NCBI GenBank assembly: GCA_002315625.1
Contig: DCHH01000039.1
Span: 2,651-57,642 of the forward strand
Origin: Bacteroidales bacterium UBA1757
GTDB taxonomy: Bacteria > Bacteroidota > Bacteroidia > Bacteroidales > UBA1402
Length of the DNA stretch: 54,992 bases
Direction: 5' to 3'
The notes beneath the pieces are model-generated. The model did no database searches. It was not told the DNA's origin and worked only from the letters and a program-made list of their open reading frames with translations. This document shows positions 8,899 through 16,163 of the stretch, one piece after another (position 1 is the first letter of the stretch; every line of letters starts with the position of its first letter). Both the position numbers and the translations under genes were made by a program.

Positions 8899-9338
8899 TG
8901 CCTTATACATTCGGGTTCGTATCCCTTGCTGCATGCGAAGCGCATGAGTTTCGCTGCCAGGGCATAGCCATCGGCTGCCTGCGTGTGGTTAAGCTTGTCC
9001 ATGAGAAGCTTTCGCAGCGTTTCCGAATATTCCTCTTCCGGGATGACGGTGAGGGCCTCGCGGATGAGGCTGTCTGCTATGTGCTTTTCTGAGAGGGCGT
9101 AGCGTATTTTCACCCGTCCCCAGTGAAGAAAGCGGAACTGGTCGGAGGCGTAGGCCCGGGCAAAGCGTGCTTCGTCCAGGTAGCCCTCTTTTTCAAGGTA
9201 GTTGAGCAGGGTTGACTGCTGCTCCTGCGAAAGTTCGTACCTAACCACGGCCGACAGGACGTCTGCCTTGCAACGTTCTGACTTTGAGCAGTATGCAGCA
9301 GCGTGGGCCAGGGCTTCGCTATAGTTCTTTTCACACAT
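8862..9338 (-). CDS. recX: Regulatory protein RecX
   Basis: 158 residues made of three-helix repeats typical of RecX: KADVLSAVVRYELS, then YLEKEGYLDEARFARAYASD, then RFLHWGRVKIRYALSEKHI. RecX binds RecA filaments and limits recombination and SOS induction. It starts 4 bp after the prmC stop. Unlike proteobacterial cases it is not next to recA; in Bacteroidales the recX neighbourhood commonly has prmC and ribD, as here. Confidence 0.9.
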   Translation of the reverse strand: MCEKNYSEALAHAAAYCSKSERCKADVLSAVVRYELSQEQQSTLLNYLEKEGYLDEARFARAYASDQFRFLHWGRVKIRYALSEKHIADSLIREALTVIPEEEYSETLRKLLMDKLNHTQAADGYALAAKLMRFACSKGYEPECIRQCLSALSDDSSM

Positions 9339-9342
9339 AGGC

Positions 9343-10191
9343 CTATAATTTTGCGCGAACCATTCTGTCTCGGCCGAAGAGGTCTTTCCTCAGGATGACA
9401 TCGCTATATCCCATCGACTGGAAGAGGCTGACCGTATCGGAACCGAAACGGCTGTTTATTTCCATGTAAATGCATCCTTCCGGGGCAAGTGTCCTGCGCC
9501 CCAGAGCAGCCAGCGCCCGATAGTATTTCAGCGGGTCGTCGTCGGGGACGAACAGAGCCAGCGGGGATTCGTGCTCCAGCACTGTCGGTTCCATGCCGGC
9601 TGATTCCTCCTGACAGATATATGGGGGGTTGCTGACGATGATAGTGAAGCTGGAATTGATATTGGATGCTTCAAACAAATCCTGTTTTTTCACTTCAACC
9701 CTTGCATTGTGCAGGCTTGCATTCTCCTTGGCCAATTCAATGGCTTCGGGCAGAATGTCCCACGCCTCGATTCTGGCATTGGGAAGGTGTGAGGCAAGAC
9801 TCACTGCTATACACCCGCTACCTGTTCCCGCATCGAGTATGCTGAACGACTCTTTGCCAGGAATGGAAGTTGCATCTTTAAGTACCCATTCTACCAGTTC
9901 CTCGGTTTCGGGACGGGGTATGAGAACGGGCGGCCGGACCGTGAAAGTCATCCCGTAAAACTCGCAGGAGCCGATAATGTATTGAACAGGTTCGCCATCC
10001 TGCAGCCGACTGACAGCCTTTTCGAGCAAATCGCGTTGTTGTGGCGGAATTGTTATATCTTTGCCTCTGTAAACGGCGTTGCCGTCTGTATGGCAGAAGG
10101 CCTCGACTAGCATCTTCGAGAGCATCCTGACGGCTGTTTTGTCGTACTGGCCCGACAGACTCTCTGCTATATGGTTCAGAAAGCGTTCCAT
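9343..10191 (-). CDS. prmC: Peptide chain release factor N5-glutamine methyltransferase
   Basis: Methylates the glutamine of the GGQ motif of release factors in the cytoplasm, using S-adenosylmethionine. 282 residues from the ATG at 10191. Seen in order: N-terminal helical domain, PVLIPRPETEELVEW linker, SAM-binding DAGTGSGCIAVSLA, and catalytic VSNPPYI. A 16-residue longer frame starts at 10239 but overlaps a promoter on the same strand, so MERFLNHI is taken as the N-terminus. First gene of prmC-recX-comF and divergent from ribD. Confidence 0.95.
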   Translation of the reverse strand: MERFLNHIAESLSGQYDKTAVRMLSKMLVEAFCHTDGNAVYRGKDITIPPQQRDLLEKAVSRLQDGEPVQYIIGSCEFYGMTFTVRPPVLIPRPETEELVEWVLKDATSIPGKESFSILDAGTGSGCIAVSLASHLPNARIEAWDILPEAIELAKENASLHNARVEVKKQDLFEASNINSSFTIIVSNPPYICQEESAGMEPTVLEHESPLALFVPDDDPLKYYRALAALGRRTLAPEGCIYMEINSRFGSDTVSLFQSMGYSDVILRKDLFGRDRMVRAKL

Positions 10192-10236
10192 GGCTTGGTT
10201 TGGGCGTCTATTTATTTTGTTTATATCTATTTTCGG

Positions 10237-10267
10237 CAAAGATAATGTTTTTAAATTCTCAAGACAA
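10237..10267 (-). promoter_or_regulatory. Promoter of the prmC-recX-comF unit
   Basis: Minus strand: TTGT (10264-10267), 19 nt, TATCTTTG (10237-10244). The -7 box overlaps the ribD start codon region on the other strand. Expected transcription start is near 10230, about 40 nt before the chosen prmC ATG. Confidence 0.62.
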
Positions 10268-11219
10268 CCATTCGGCTGATAATTTTTTCATGCGGCGGTG
10301 CATCCAGTTGGCTGCCAACGGAGAGGGGCTTACCTGGCCCAATCCGATGGTCGGTGCGGTGGTCGTGTATGATGGCAGGATAATAGGTGAGGGGTGGCAT
10401 CACAAAGCAGGCGAGCCTCATGCCGAACCCAATGCCATCCATAGTGTCAAAGATCAGACATTACTCTGTAAATCAACGCTGTATGTTAGTCTTGAACCCT
10501 GCTCGCATTATGGAAAGACTCCTCCGTGTGCGGACCTGATAATTGAGAAAAGGATTCCCCGGGTTGTTATCGGATGCGCAGACCCATTTCCGTCGGTCTG
10601 CGGACGAGGCATAGAAAAACTGCGCTCTGCCGGTATCGAAGTAAGTGTGGGAGTGGAACAGGAGGAATGTCTTTTGCTGAACCGTCGTTTTTTCACATTT
10701 CATAAATTGCAGCGCCCATACATTGTAATAAAATGGGCACAGACTGAGGACGGGTTTATTGACCATTTACGCACTTCCCCTTCCGAAGCACCACTGAAAT
10801 TGTCGGATGGCTATACCTCATTGTTGGTGCATAAGCTGCGTGCACAGTCGCAATGCATCATGGTGGGAAGCCGCACCCAGTATCTTGACAGCCCGAGACT
10901 TACCGTCCGCAACTGGCCGCTGTACGGTACGCGGCAACCTGAAAAGGCGGTGATGAGCCGTAGTCTCGGAGACCTGAAAACCTACTTGCACGCCCTTTAT
11001 GAAAAGAATGTGCAGTCGATACTCGTGGAGGGAGGAAGTTCGCTGATTGACAGTTTCACCGGGCAGGATTTATGGGATGAACTGCAAGTTGAAACCGCTC
11101 CGTTAGCCATCGGTCAGGGTCATTCTGCACCCAAAATGCCCGATACTGACGGGTGTAGGACTTTTACTTTGAAAACGACCGGGAATCACACTATCACCTC
11201 TTTCGTGAGGATTCCCTGA
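10245..11219 (+). CDS. ribD: Bifunctional riboflavin biosynthesis protein RibD (shortened reductase domain)
   Basis: Deaminates and then reduces the pyrimidine intermediate of riboflavin synthesis. 324 residues. The deaminase zinc site is complete: HAE at 59-61 and PCSHYGKTPPC at 85-95. The reductase half begins at RPYIVIKWAQTEDG and keeps the substrate motif DSPRLTVRN and the late SILVEGG. Between these two the chain is only about 45 residues, whereas other RibD proteins have roughly 75-85; the segment that usually contributes an NADPH-binding strand and loop looks deleted in frame. The ATG at 10245 was chosen over 10200, which would add a hydrophobic stretch unlike the family. Monocistronic; its stop is 4 nt from the convergent deacetylase stop. 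Confidence 0.9.
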   Translation: MFLNSQDNHSADNFFMRRCIQLAANGEGLTWPNPMVGAVVVYDGRIIGEGWHHKAGEPHAEPNAIHSVKDQTLLCKSTLYVSLEPCSHYGKTPPCADLIIEKRIPRVVIGCADPFPSVCGRGIEKLRSAGIEVSVGVEQEECLLLNRRFFTFHKLQRPYIVIKWAQTEDGFIDHLRTSPSEAPLKLSDGYTSLLVHKLRAQSQCIMVGSRTQYLDSPRLTVRNWPLYGTRQPEKAVMSRSLGDLKTYLHALYEKNVQSILVEGGSSLIDSFTGQDLWDELQVETAPLAIGQGHSAPKMPDTDGCRTFTLKTTGNHTITSFVRIP

Positions 11220-11223
11220 AATC

Positions 11224-11829
11224 TTACAGAAGGCAGAATTCGTAGCCTTTTGACAGGCAGAATTCTATCCACGAGGGAAGGACCAGTTTCAGGTTGTGGA
11301 AGGTCTTGAGCGAGTCGTGGAAGACCACGATTGAGCCGTTTCGGACATAGTGGCAGGCGTTGTACAACACCCTTTCAGGAGGCAGCTTGGGATTGTAGTC
11401 GCGGGTAATCACATCCCATAGGATTATCTTATATTTCTTGCGGATCGCCCTCTTCTGACACAGTTTCATCCAGCCGTGTGGCGGGCGGAAAAGGTCGGTG
11501 TGGAGAATTTCATTGGCTTTCTCAATGTTGTCCAGATAGGCTTGTTTTTCGGTGTGCCAGCCGTTGAGGTGATTGTAGGAATGGTTACCTATCCGGTGTC
11601 CGCCTTGAAGAATCTGTTCATAGACTTCCCTGTTCCTGACAACATTTTCGCCAACGCAAAAAAATGTTGCCTTTATGCCGTAACTGTCCAGAAGATCCAA
11701 TACCCAAGGGGTTACCTCGGGTATCGGACCATCGTCAAAAGTCAGGTAAATTTTCTTTTCCCAATGTGACTTGCGCCATTTCAGGCCGCGCTGATTGCGG
11801 AAAATAGCGGGAATCTGTTCAATGAACAT
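11224..11829 (-). CDS. Polysaccharide deacetylase (NodB / CE4 family)
   Basis: 201 residues with the full CE4 motif set: TFDDGP (catalytic base Asp plus metal-binding Asp), HSYNH (metal-binding His pair, H-x-x-x-H), RPPHG, and a late FHDS histidine. Removes acetyl groups from N-acetylated sugars in peptidoglycan or other glycans. No signal peptide or clear membrane anchor is visible at the N-terminus (MFIEQIPAIFRN), so the cellular location is uncertain. It starts 9 bp after the DUF2723 glycosyltransferase gene and is probably co-transcribed with it, which suggests a glycan-modifying role in the envelope. Confidence 0.88.
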   Translation of the reverse strand: MFIEQIPAIFRNQRGLKWRKSHWEKKIYLTFDDGPIPEVTPWVLDLLDSYGIKATFFCVGENVVRNREVYEQILQGGHRIGNHSYNHLNGWHTEKQAYLDNIEKANEILHTDLFRPPHGWMKLCQKRAIRKKYKIILWDVITRDYNPKLPPERVLYNACHYVRNGSIVVFHDSLKTFHNLKLVLPSWIEFCLSKGYEFCLL

Positions 11830-11838
11830 CGGATGATA

Positions 11839-14800
11839 TTACATTTCTGTCTGGAACAGCTTGGCGAATTCGTTGAATGCCGGGATGTATGGGGTCGTGA
11901 ACTCACGGTCGTATTCCAGTCCCATCTGAAGCAGGGTCTGCATAACGGAAAGCTGGTAACTGACGAGCTTCACACCGGAGGCAATGTGACGGCTGTCCTG
12001 AGAGAATACCCATTCCAGACCGCTGGTAGCCAGGCCCATGGACTCTGCGAACAAATCTTCGGCCTCTTCCTTCTTGTTCATCTTGAAGTACGACTCAATG
12101 ATTTCAGCGGTTCCTGCAAGACCACCGTCCATGAAATCGACGGGGAACAGTTCCTTGGGGAATACCTCGAAGCAGCGGTCGATAGCCTGCTGGGCCATGT
12201 CGTACTTTCCTTCATTGGTCAGGGCCTTGATAAGGGTACCGAACATCTGTCGCTGGGTGCGGCACATCCTCAGGTTGTTCTCGTCAAGATAAACGTTCGG
12301 GTCTTGAATGTTGCCCCAGCGGAACTTGTTGACCATGTTGTCGAACATCTTCTCAGTGTCGATGTTGCGCTTGACGGGAGCAATCTTATAGACCAGACCT
12401 TCATGGGTGAAGTAGTTCTGGTAGGTGTTCATAAGAGCCGGATCGACGGTAACGGCAAAGTAGAGCGGACGTTTCCATTCTCCTTCCTGAATAAGTTTGA
12501 GCAGCATGATTTCGTGCTTGCCGATATAGGTCTTTCCGCCGAAGTTGAACTGCATATCGGAGACGATGCGGTTAGCGTACTTTTCTTCTACATAGTTGGA
12601 AGCCAGTACTTTATCCTTGTCAATGTGCATATAGAGCTTCTTGGCGGGGATATAGTCGATGTCCTCGGTGTAGCCCGGTACCTTCTTGTAGCGGGAATCA
12701 TTGCTCTCCAGCCACATCATGGCCTGGTCGATGCTGATGGAATCCTGACGGCGCGGAATGAGTCTGGCCACGTCGCGTTTTCCGTTCTTGTACATCGTTT
12801 CATCCCAGTCGAGCGGGAAGGCATCAGACTCGTAGTAGGGACGGAGCATCTGGCCATAGTACCAGTCGGTCTGGAGGTATGACATATTGCAGACACGCAC
12901 GTCGGTTCGGAAGCCCTCAACCTCCTGGATGTACCACAGGGGGAAGGTATCGTTGTCGCCGTTGGTGAAAATGATTGCATTCTCATCGCAGCCAACCAGA
13001 TAGTTGTAGGCGAAGTCACGGCAGGTATAGCGGTCGCTGCGGTCGTGGTCGTCCCAGTTTTCGGATGCCATCAGGGCGGGAACGCCGAGGCAGAGAACGG
13101 TCAGGATGATAGCGGCTACCTTCTCCGGCATAACCTTGCGAAGCAGGGCTACAAGACCCGGTACGGCCAGACCTATCCAGATGCAGAACGCATAGAACGA
13201 CCCGGCGTATGCATAGTCCCGCTCACGGGGCTGGTTGGGAGTCTGGTTCAGGTAAAGGATAATTGCAATACCGGTCATGAAGAAGAGGAAGAAGGTAATC
13301 CAGAAGCCCTGAAGTCCTTTCTTGCCCTTATAGACCTGATACAGCAGGCCGATGACGCCGAGCAGCAGCGGGAGCATGTAGTAGCGGTTGTACCCCTTGT
13401 TCATCTTGAGTTCGTCGGGCATATCTTCCATGTCTCCAACGTGTAACTTGTCGATGAACTTGATACCGGTAATCCAGTTGCCTGCGTGCAGGTCGCCCAT
13501 AGTGCCCTGAATGTCGTTCTGACGGCCGGAGAAGTTCCACATGAAATATCTCCAGTACATGTAGTTGACCTGATAGGAGAAGAAGAAGCGGAGGTTTTCA
13601 GCCATTGTCGGCTTCATTGCAATCTCCGTGTCTCCGCACTTGTTATAGCGGACCTTTTTGCCCTTGAAATGGCTCCAGCTCTTATAGGCATCCACATGGT
13701 CTTCGCGAGAACTGTACATACGCGGGAAGAACATGTTCAGCTCGGGGGCCATGACGGGGCGCTCGTTGTAGCCGGTGATTTCGTAGTGGTCCTTCTCGGA
13801 AGGATCCTTCTTTGCAGACTGGTTCCATACTGCACCACGCTGTTCGTATTGCGGAACGCAGTTGTTGCCCTCGCGCTTCCATTCAATCTGTGAGGCAAAA
13901 GTCTGGCCATAAAGAAGGGGAGTCTCGCCGTACTGCTCACGGTTGAGGTAACGCTCAAGCGAGAACATGTTGTTTGGCGAGTTCTGGTCCATAGGGGGCT
14001 GGGCAGAGGAGCGGATAACGGTGATTCCGTATGAACCGTAGCCAATCAGCATCACCATCAGGCAGAGCAGGGTGGTGTTGACAATGGGGGCGTCGGAGAG
14101 TGTTTTCCACTTGAAGCAGACAAATGCTGCGATGGCAAGCAGGACAATCCACAACCATACTTTATATCCGACAAAAGGAATACCCACGAGGGCGATGTTG
14201 GCAAAGAGGGCGATGCGCATCAGTTTCCCGTTGCCCTGTTTTGTGGTCCACAAACCCCATACGATGGCTGCCGTCATCAGGATGATATAAACGATGGCAC
14301 CGCTGTTGAACGGCATGCCGAAGACGTTGACAAACAGCAGGTCAGCCCATCCGGCCATATTTACGAAGCCCGGCACGATACCGAACAGAATGATGGCCAC
14401 GATGACGAAGGAGCCGAGCAGGGCCCAAATAGCACCCTTGATGGTGGTCTGCTCGTTCTTGCGATAGTAATAGACCAGCACGATGGCGGGAATGCAGAGC
14501 AGGTTGAGCAGGTGCACGCCGATTGAAAGACCTGTCAGGAATGCGATGAATACTATCCAGCGGGCGGAATGCGGTTCGTCGGCGACTTCGTCCCATTTGA
14601 GGATTGCCCAAAAGACCACGGCGGTGAAGAGCGACGAATAGGCATAGACCTCACCTTCGACAGCTGAGAACCAGAAGGTGTCTGAGAAGGTGTAGGCAAG
14701 TGAACCTACCAGACCGGCACCGATTACGGCTATGATTTCGCCGGCGGTGGGGTCATCATTCTTCTTGAAGACGATTTTGCGGGCAATTGCCGTGATGGTC

Positions 14801-15084
14801 CAGAAGAGGAACAGGATTGTCAGGGCGCTGAAAAGTGCTGACATGGCGTTCAGACACTTGGCCACCGTCTCGGGAGATGATGCAAAGTGAGAAGCCATAC
14901 GTCCGGTGAGCATGAAGAACGGTGCTCCCGGCGGATGTCCGACGTCGAACTTGTAGGCTGCTGATATAAACTCGCCACAGTCCCAGAAACTGGCTGTAGG
15001 CTCAATTGTGCTCAGGTAGGTGAAGGCTGCAACGGCAAAGGCCACCCACCCGAAAATGTTGTTGAAAAGTTTGTATTTCCGCAT
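11839..15084 (-). CDS. DUF2723 (TMEM260-like) membrane protein O-glycosyltransferase
   Basis: 1081 residues from the ATG at 15084. The N-terminal half has about ten or more hydrophobic segments. The family hallmark after the first is PTASFWDCGEFISAA followed by KFDVGHPPGAPFFML, the acidic loop typical of GT-C glycosyltransferases. The C-terminal 350 residues are soluble and helical (TPR-like near KYDMAQQAIDRCFEVF). Family knowledge: human TMEM260 shares DUF2723 and transfers O-linked mannose to proteins. In Bacteroidota these proteins are candidates for the general protein O-glycosylation pathway, but substrate and sugar are inferred. The longer frame to 15177 crosses a promoter and was rejected. 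Confidence 0.85.
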   Translation of the reverse strand: MRKYKLFNNIFGWVAFAVAAFTYLSTIEPTASFWDCGEFISAAYKFDVGHPPGAPFFMLTGRMASHFASSPETVAKCLNAMSALFSALTILFLFWTITAIARKIVFKKNDDPTAGEIIAVIGAGLVGSLAYTFSDTFWFSAVEGEVYAYSSLFTAVVFWAILKWDEVADEPHSARWIVFIAFLTGLSIGVHLLNLLCIPAIVLVYYYRKNEQTTIKGAIWALLGSFVIVAIILFGIVPGFVNMAGWADLLFVNVFGMPFNSGAIVYIILMTAAIVWGLWTTKQGNGKLMRIALFANIALVGIPFVGYKVWLWIVLLAIAAFVCFKWKTLSDAPIVNTTLLCLMVMLIGYGSYGITVIRSSAQPPMDQNSPNNMFSLERYLNREQYGETPLLYGQTFASQIEWKREGNNCVPQYEQRGAVWNQSAKKDPSEKDHYEITGYNERPVMAPELNMFFPRMYSSREDHVDAYKSWSHFKGKKVRYNKCGDTEIAMKPTMAENLRFFFSYQVNYMYWRYFMWNFSGRQNDIQGTMGDLHAGNWITGIKFIDKLHVGDMEDMPDELKMNKGYNRYYMLPLLLGVIGLLYQVYKGKKGLQGFWITFFLFFMTGIAIILYLNQTPNQPRERDYAYAGSFYAFCIWIGLAVPGLVALLRKVMPEKVAAIILTVLCLGVPALMASENWDDHDRSDRYTCRDFAYNYLVGCDENAIIFTNGDNDTFPLWYIQEVEGFRTDVRVCNMSYLQTDWYYGQMLRPYYESDAFPLDWDETMYKNGKRDVARLIPRRQDSISIDQAMMWLESNDSRYKKVPGYTEDIDYIPAKKLYMHIDKDKVLASNYVEEKYANRIVSDMQFNFGGKTYIGKHEIMLLKLIQEGEWKRPLYFAVTVDPALMNTYQNYFTHEGLVYKIAPVKRNIDTEKMFDNMVNKFRWGNIQDPNVYLDENNLRMCRTQRQMFGTLIKALTNEGKYDMAQQAIDRCFEVFPKELFPVDFMDGGLAGTAEIIESYFKMNKKEEAEDLFAESMGLATSGLEWVFSQDSRHIASGVKLVSYQLSVMQTLLQMGLEYDREFTTPYIPAFNEFAKLFQTEM

Positions 15085-15121
15085 AGCTGATGCTTGATTT
15101 TGTGCGATGTAAAATATCGCG

Positions 15122-15153
15122 CGAAGGTACGCAAACCGCAGCAAACTGCCAAA
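15122..15153 (-). promoter_or_regulatory. Promoter before the DUF2723 gene
   Basis: Minus strand TTTG (15150-15153), 20 nt, TACCTTCG (15122-15129), one base off TAnnTTTG. Predicts a start near 15115, about 30 nt before the ATG at 15084. Confidence 0.5.
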
Positions 15154-15213
15154 CAAATAACGAATGTTGAGAGACATTATGAGTTGTTTGTTGAAATATT
15201 ATTTGTACAATAT

Positions 15214-15244
15214 TTTGCCAATGTAAATTTCGATATTAATTTTG
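15214..15244 (+). promoter_or_regulatory. Consensus promoter of the barrel/HhH gene pair
   Basis: TTTG (15214-15217), exactly 19 nt, TAATTTTG (15237-15244): a full match to the Bacteroidota pattern. Predicted start about 13 nt before the ATG at 15265. One of the best promoters in the window. Confidence 0.75.
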
Positions 15245-15264
15245 CGCTACTCAAATATTAAGCA

Positions 15265-16158
15265 ATGAAGCGGTATTTTATTTTGGCGTGTTGTTTTCTT
15301 TCCTTTCTGACTGTAAATGGACAAGATATCCAGTCGGGATTGTGGTACTCTGACAGTCGTTCTGTAGGGATGGGAGGGGCCATGATGGCCTCTGGAAATG
15401 ATTTCTTCAGTGTGAATGACTATGACGGACTGACTTCCCGTCAGGATTCCGATGTAATTGAAGGACAGCCAGTTGTATGTACCCATGTTTTATTGAACGG
15501 TCTGTTGCCATATTGTCAGAAGGAGCTGGCAATTCTTACGGCAGGTGCGGTCATTGACTGGAAACAGTATTCCTGGTGGCTGCACGGGGGACTATGTGGA
15601 GCGGGCGAGCAGTTCGTCTCTCTGCTTTTCGGGCAGACTGTCGGACAGTGCCTTCGGTATGTCATCGGGCTGGCGATGTACAGGCTCGATTTTGCAAAAA
15701 TAATGGCTGGAGCCACATTTAATAAAGGTAAAGCAGGTGCACTGATGGCATTCATGGCAGAGGCCGGGGTGTTTTACAGACCGTTGGAAACCCTTCAAAT
15801 CGGTGTCTGGATGGGAAATCCAACCATGACGCATAGGGACAGCCTATATTTCGCAACCGATTATCATCTTGCAGCGGAGTATGATGTCTCTGACAGGTTA
15901 CAGTTAGCCCTTGAGTTGGAGAAGCAGTTACAACATTCGCTGTTTGTCCATGCCGGTATGGAAATGGCAATCTGGCATCCGTCGGATGGCCGCTTGCGCA
16001 TGGACGGCCGTCTTGGGGTACGCTATCCCGATACCGAAGTGTCGGCTGGAATTGGGGTGCTCAGAAGTGGAAAAAAGTCGATACGGATAGATGCAGCAGG
16101 GGTTTGTGACTGGAAACTGGGCTGGTCTTTTGCCCTTTCGGCGGCTTTTGGATTCTGA
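15265..16158 (+). CDS. Uncharacterised exported, probable outer-membrane barrel protein
   Basis: 297 residues. A signal peptide ends at VNGQ. The mature part starts SGLWYSDSRSVGMGGAMMA, reminiscent of the N-terminal plug region of FadL- or PorP-like barrels, and continues in amphipathic strands to a C-terminal phenylalanine (LSAAFGF), the usual end of outer-membrane barrels. I do not recognise a named family. It lies 5 bp before the helix-hairpin-helix barrel gene under a shared strong promoter, so the two products may act together at the outer membrane. Confidence 0.7.
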   Translation: MKRYFILACCFLSFLTVNGQDIQSGLWYSDSRSVGMGGAMMASGNDFFSVNDYDGLTSRQDSDVIEGQPVVCTHVLLNGLLPYCQKELAILTAGAVIDWKQYSWWLHGGLCGAGEQFVSLLFGQTVGQCLRYVIGLAMYRLDFAKIMAGATFNKGKAGALMAFMAEAGVFYRPLETLQIGVWMGNPTMTHRDSLYFATDYHLAAEYDVSDRLQLALELEKQLQHSLFVHAGMEMAIWHPSDGRLRMDGRLGVRYPDTEVSAGIGVLRSGKKSIRIDAAGVCDWKLGWSFALSAAFGF

Positions 16159-16163
16159 TTAGC

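Noticed and set aside
10192..10244. FMN riboswitch before ribD
   Set aside because: The leader is at most about 50 nt and shares space with the prmC promoter, too short for the roughly 120-nt riboswitch.
11833..12882. 349-residue open frame on the plus strand
   Set aside because: It mirrors the DUF2723 coding sequence on the other strand, has no start context or family motif, and ends inside that gene.
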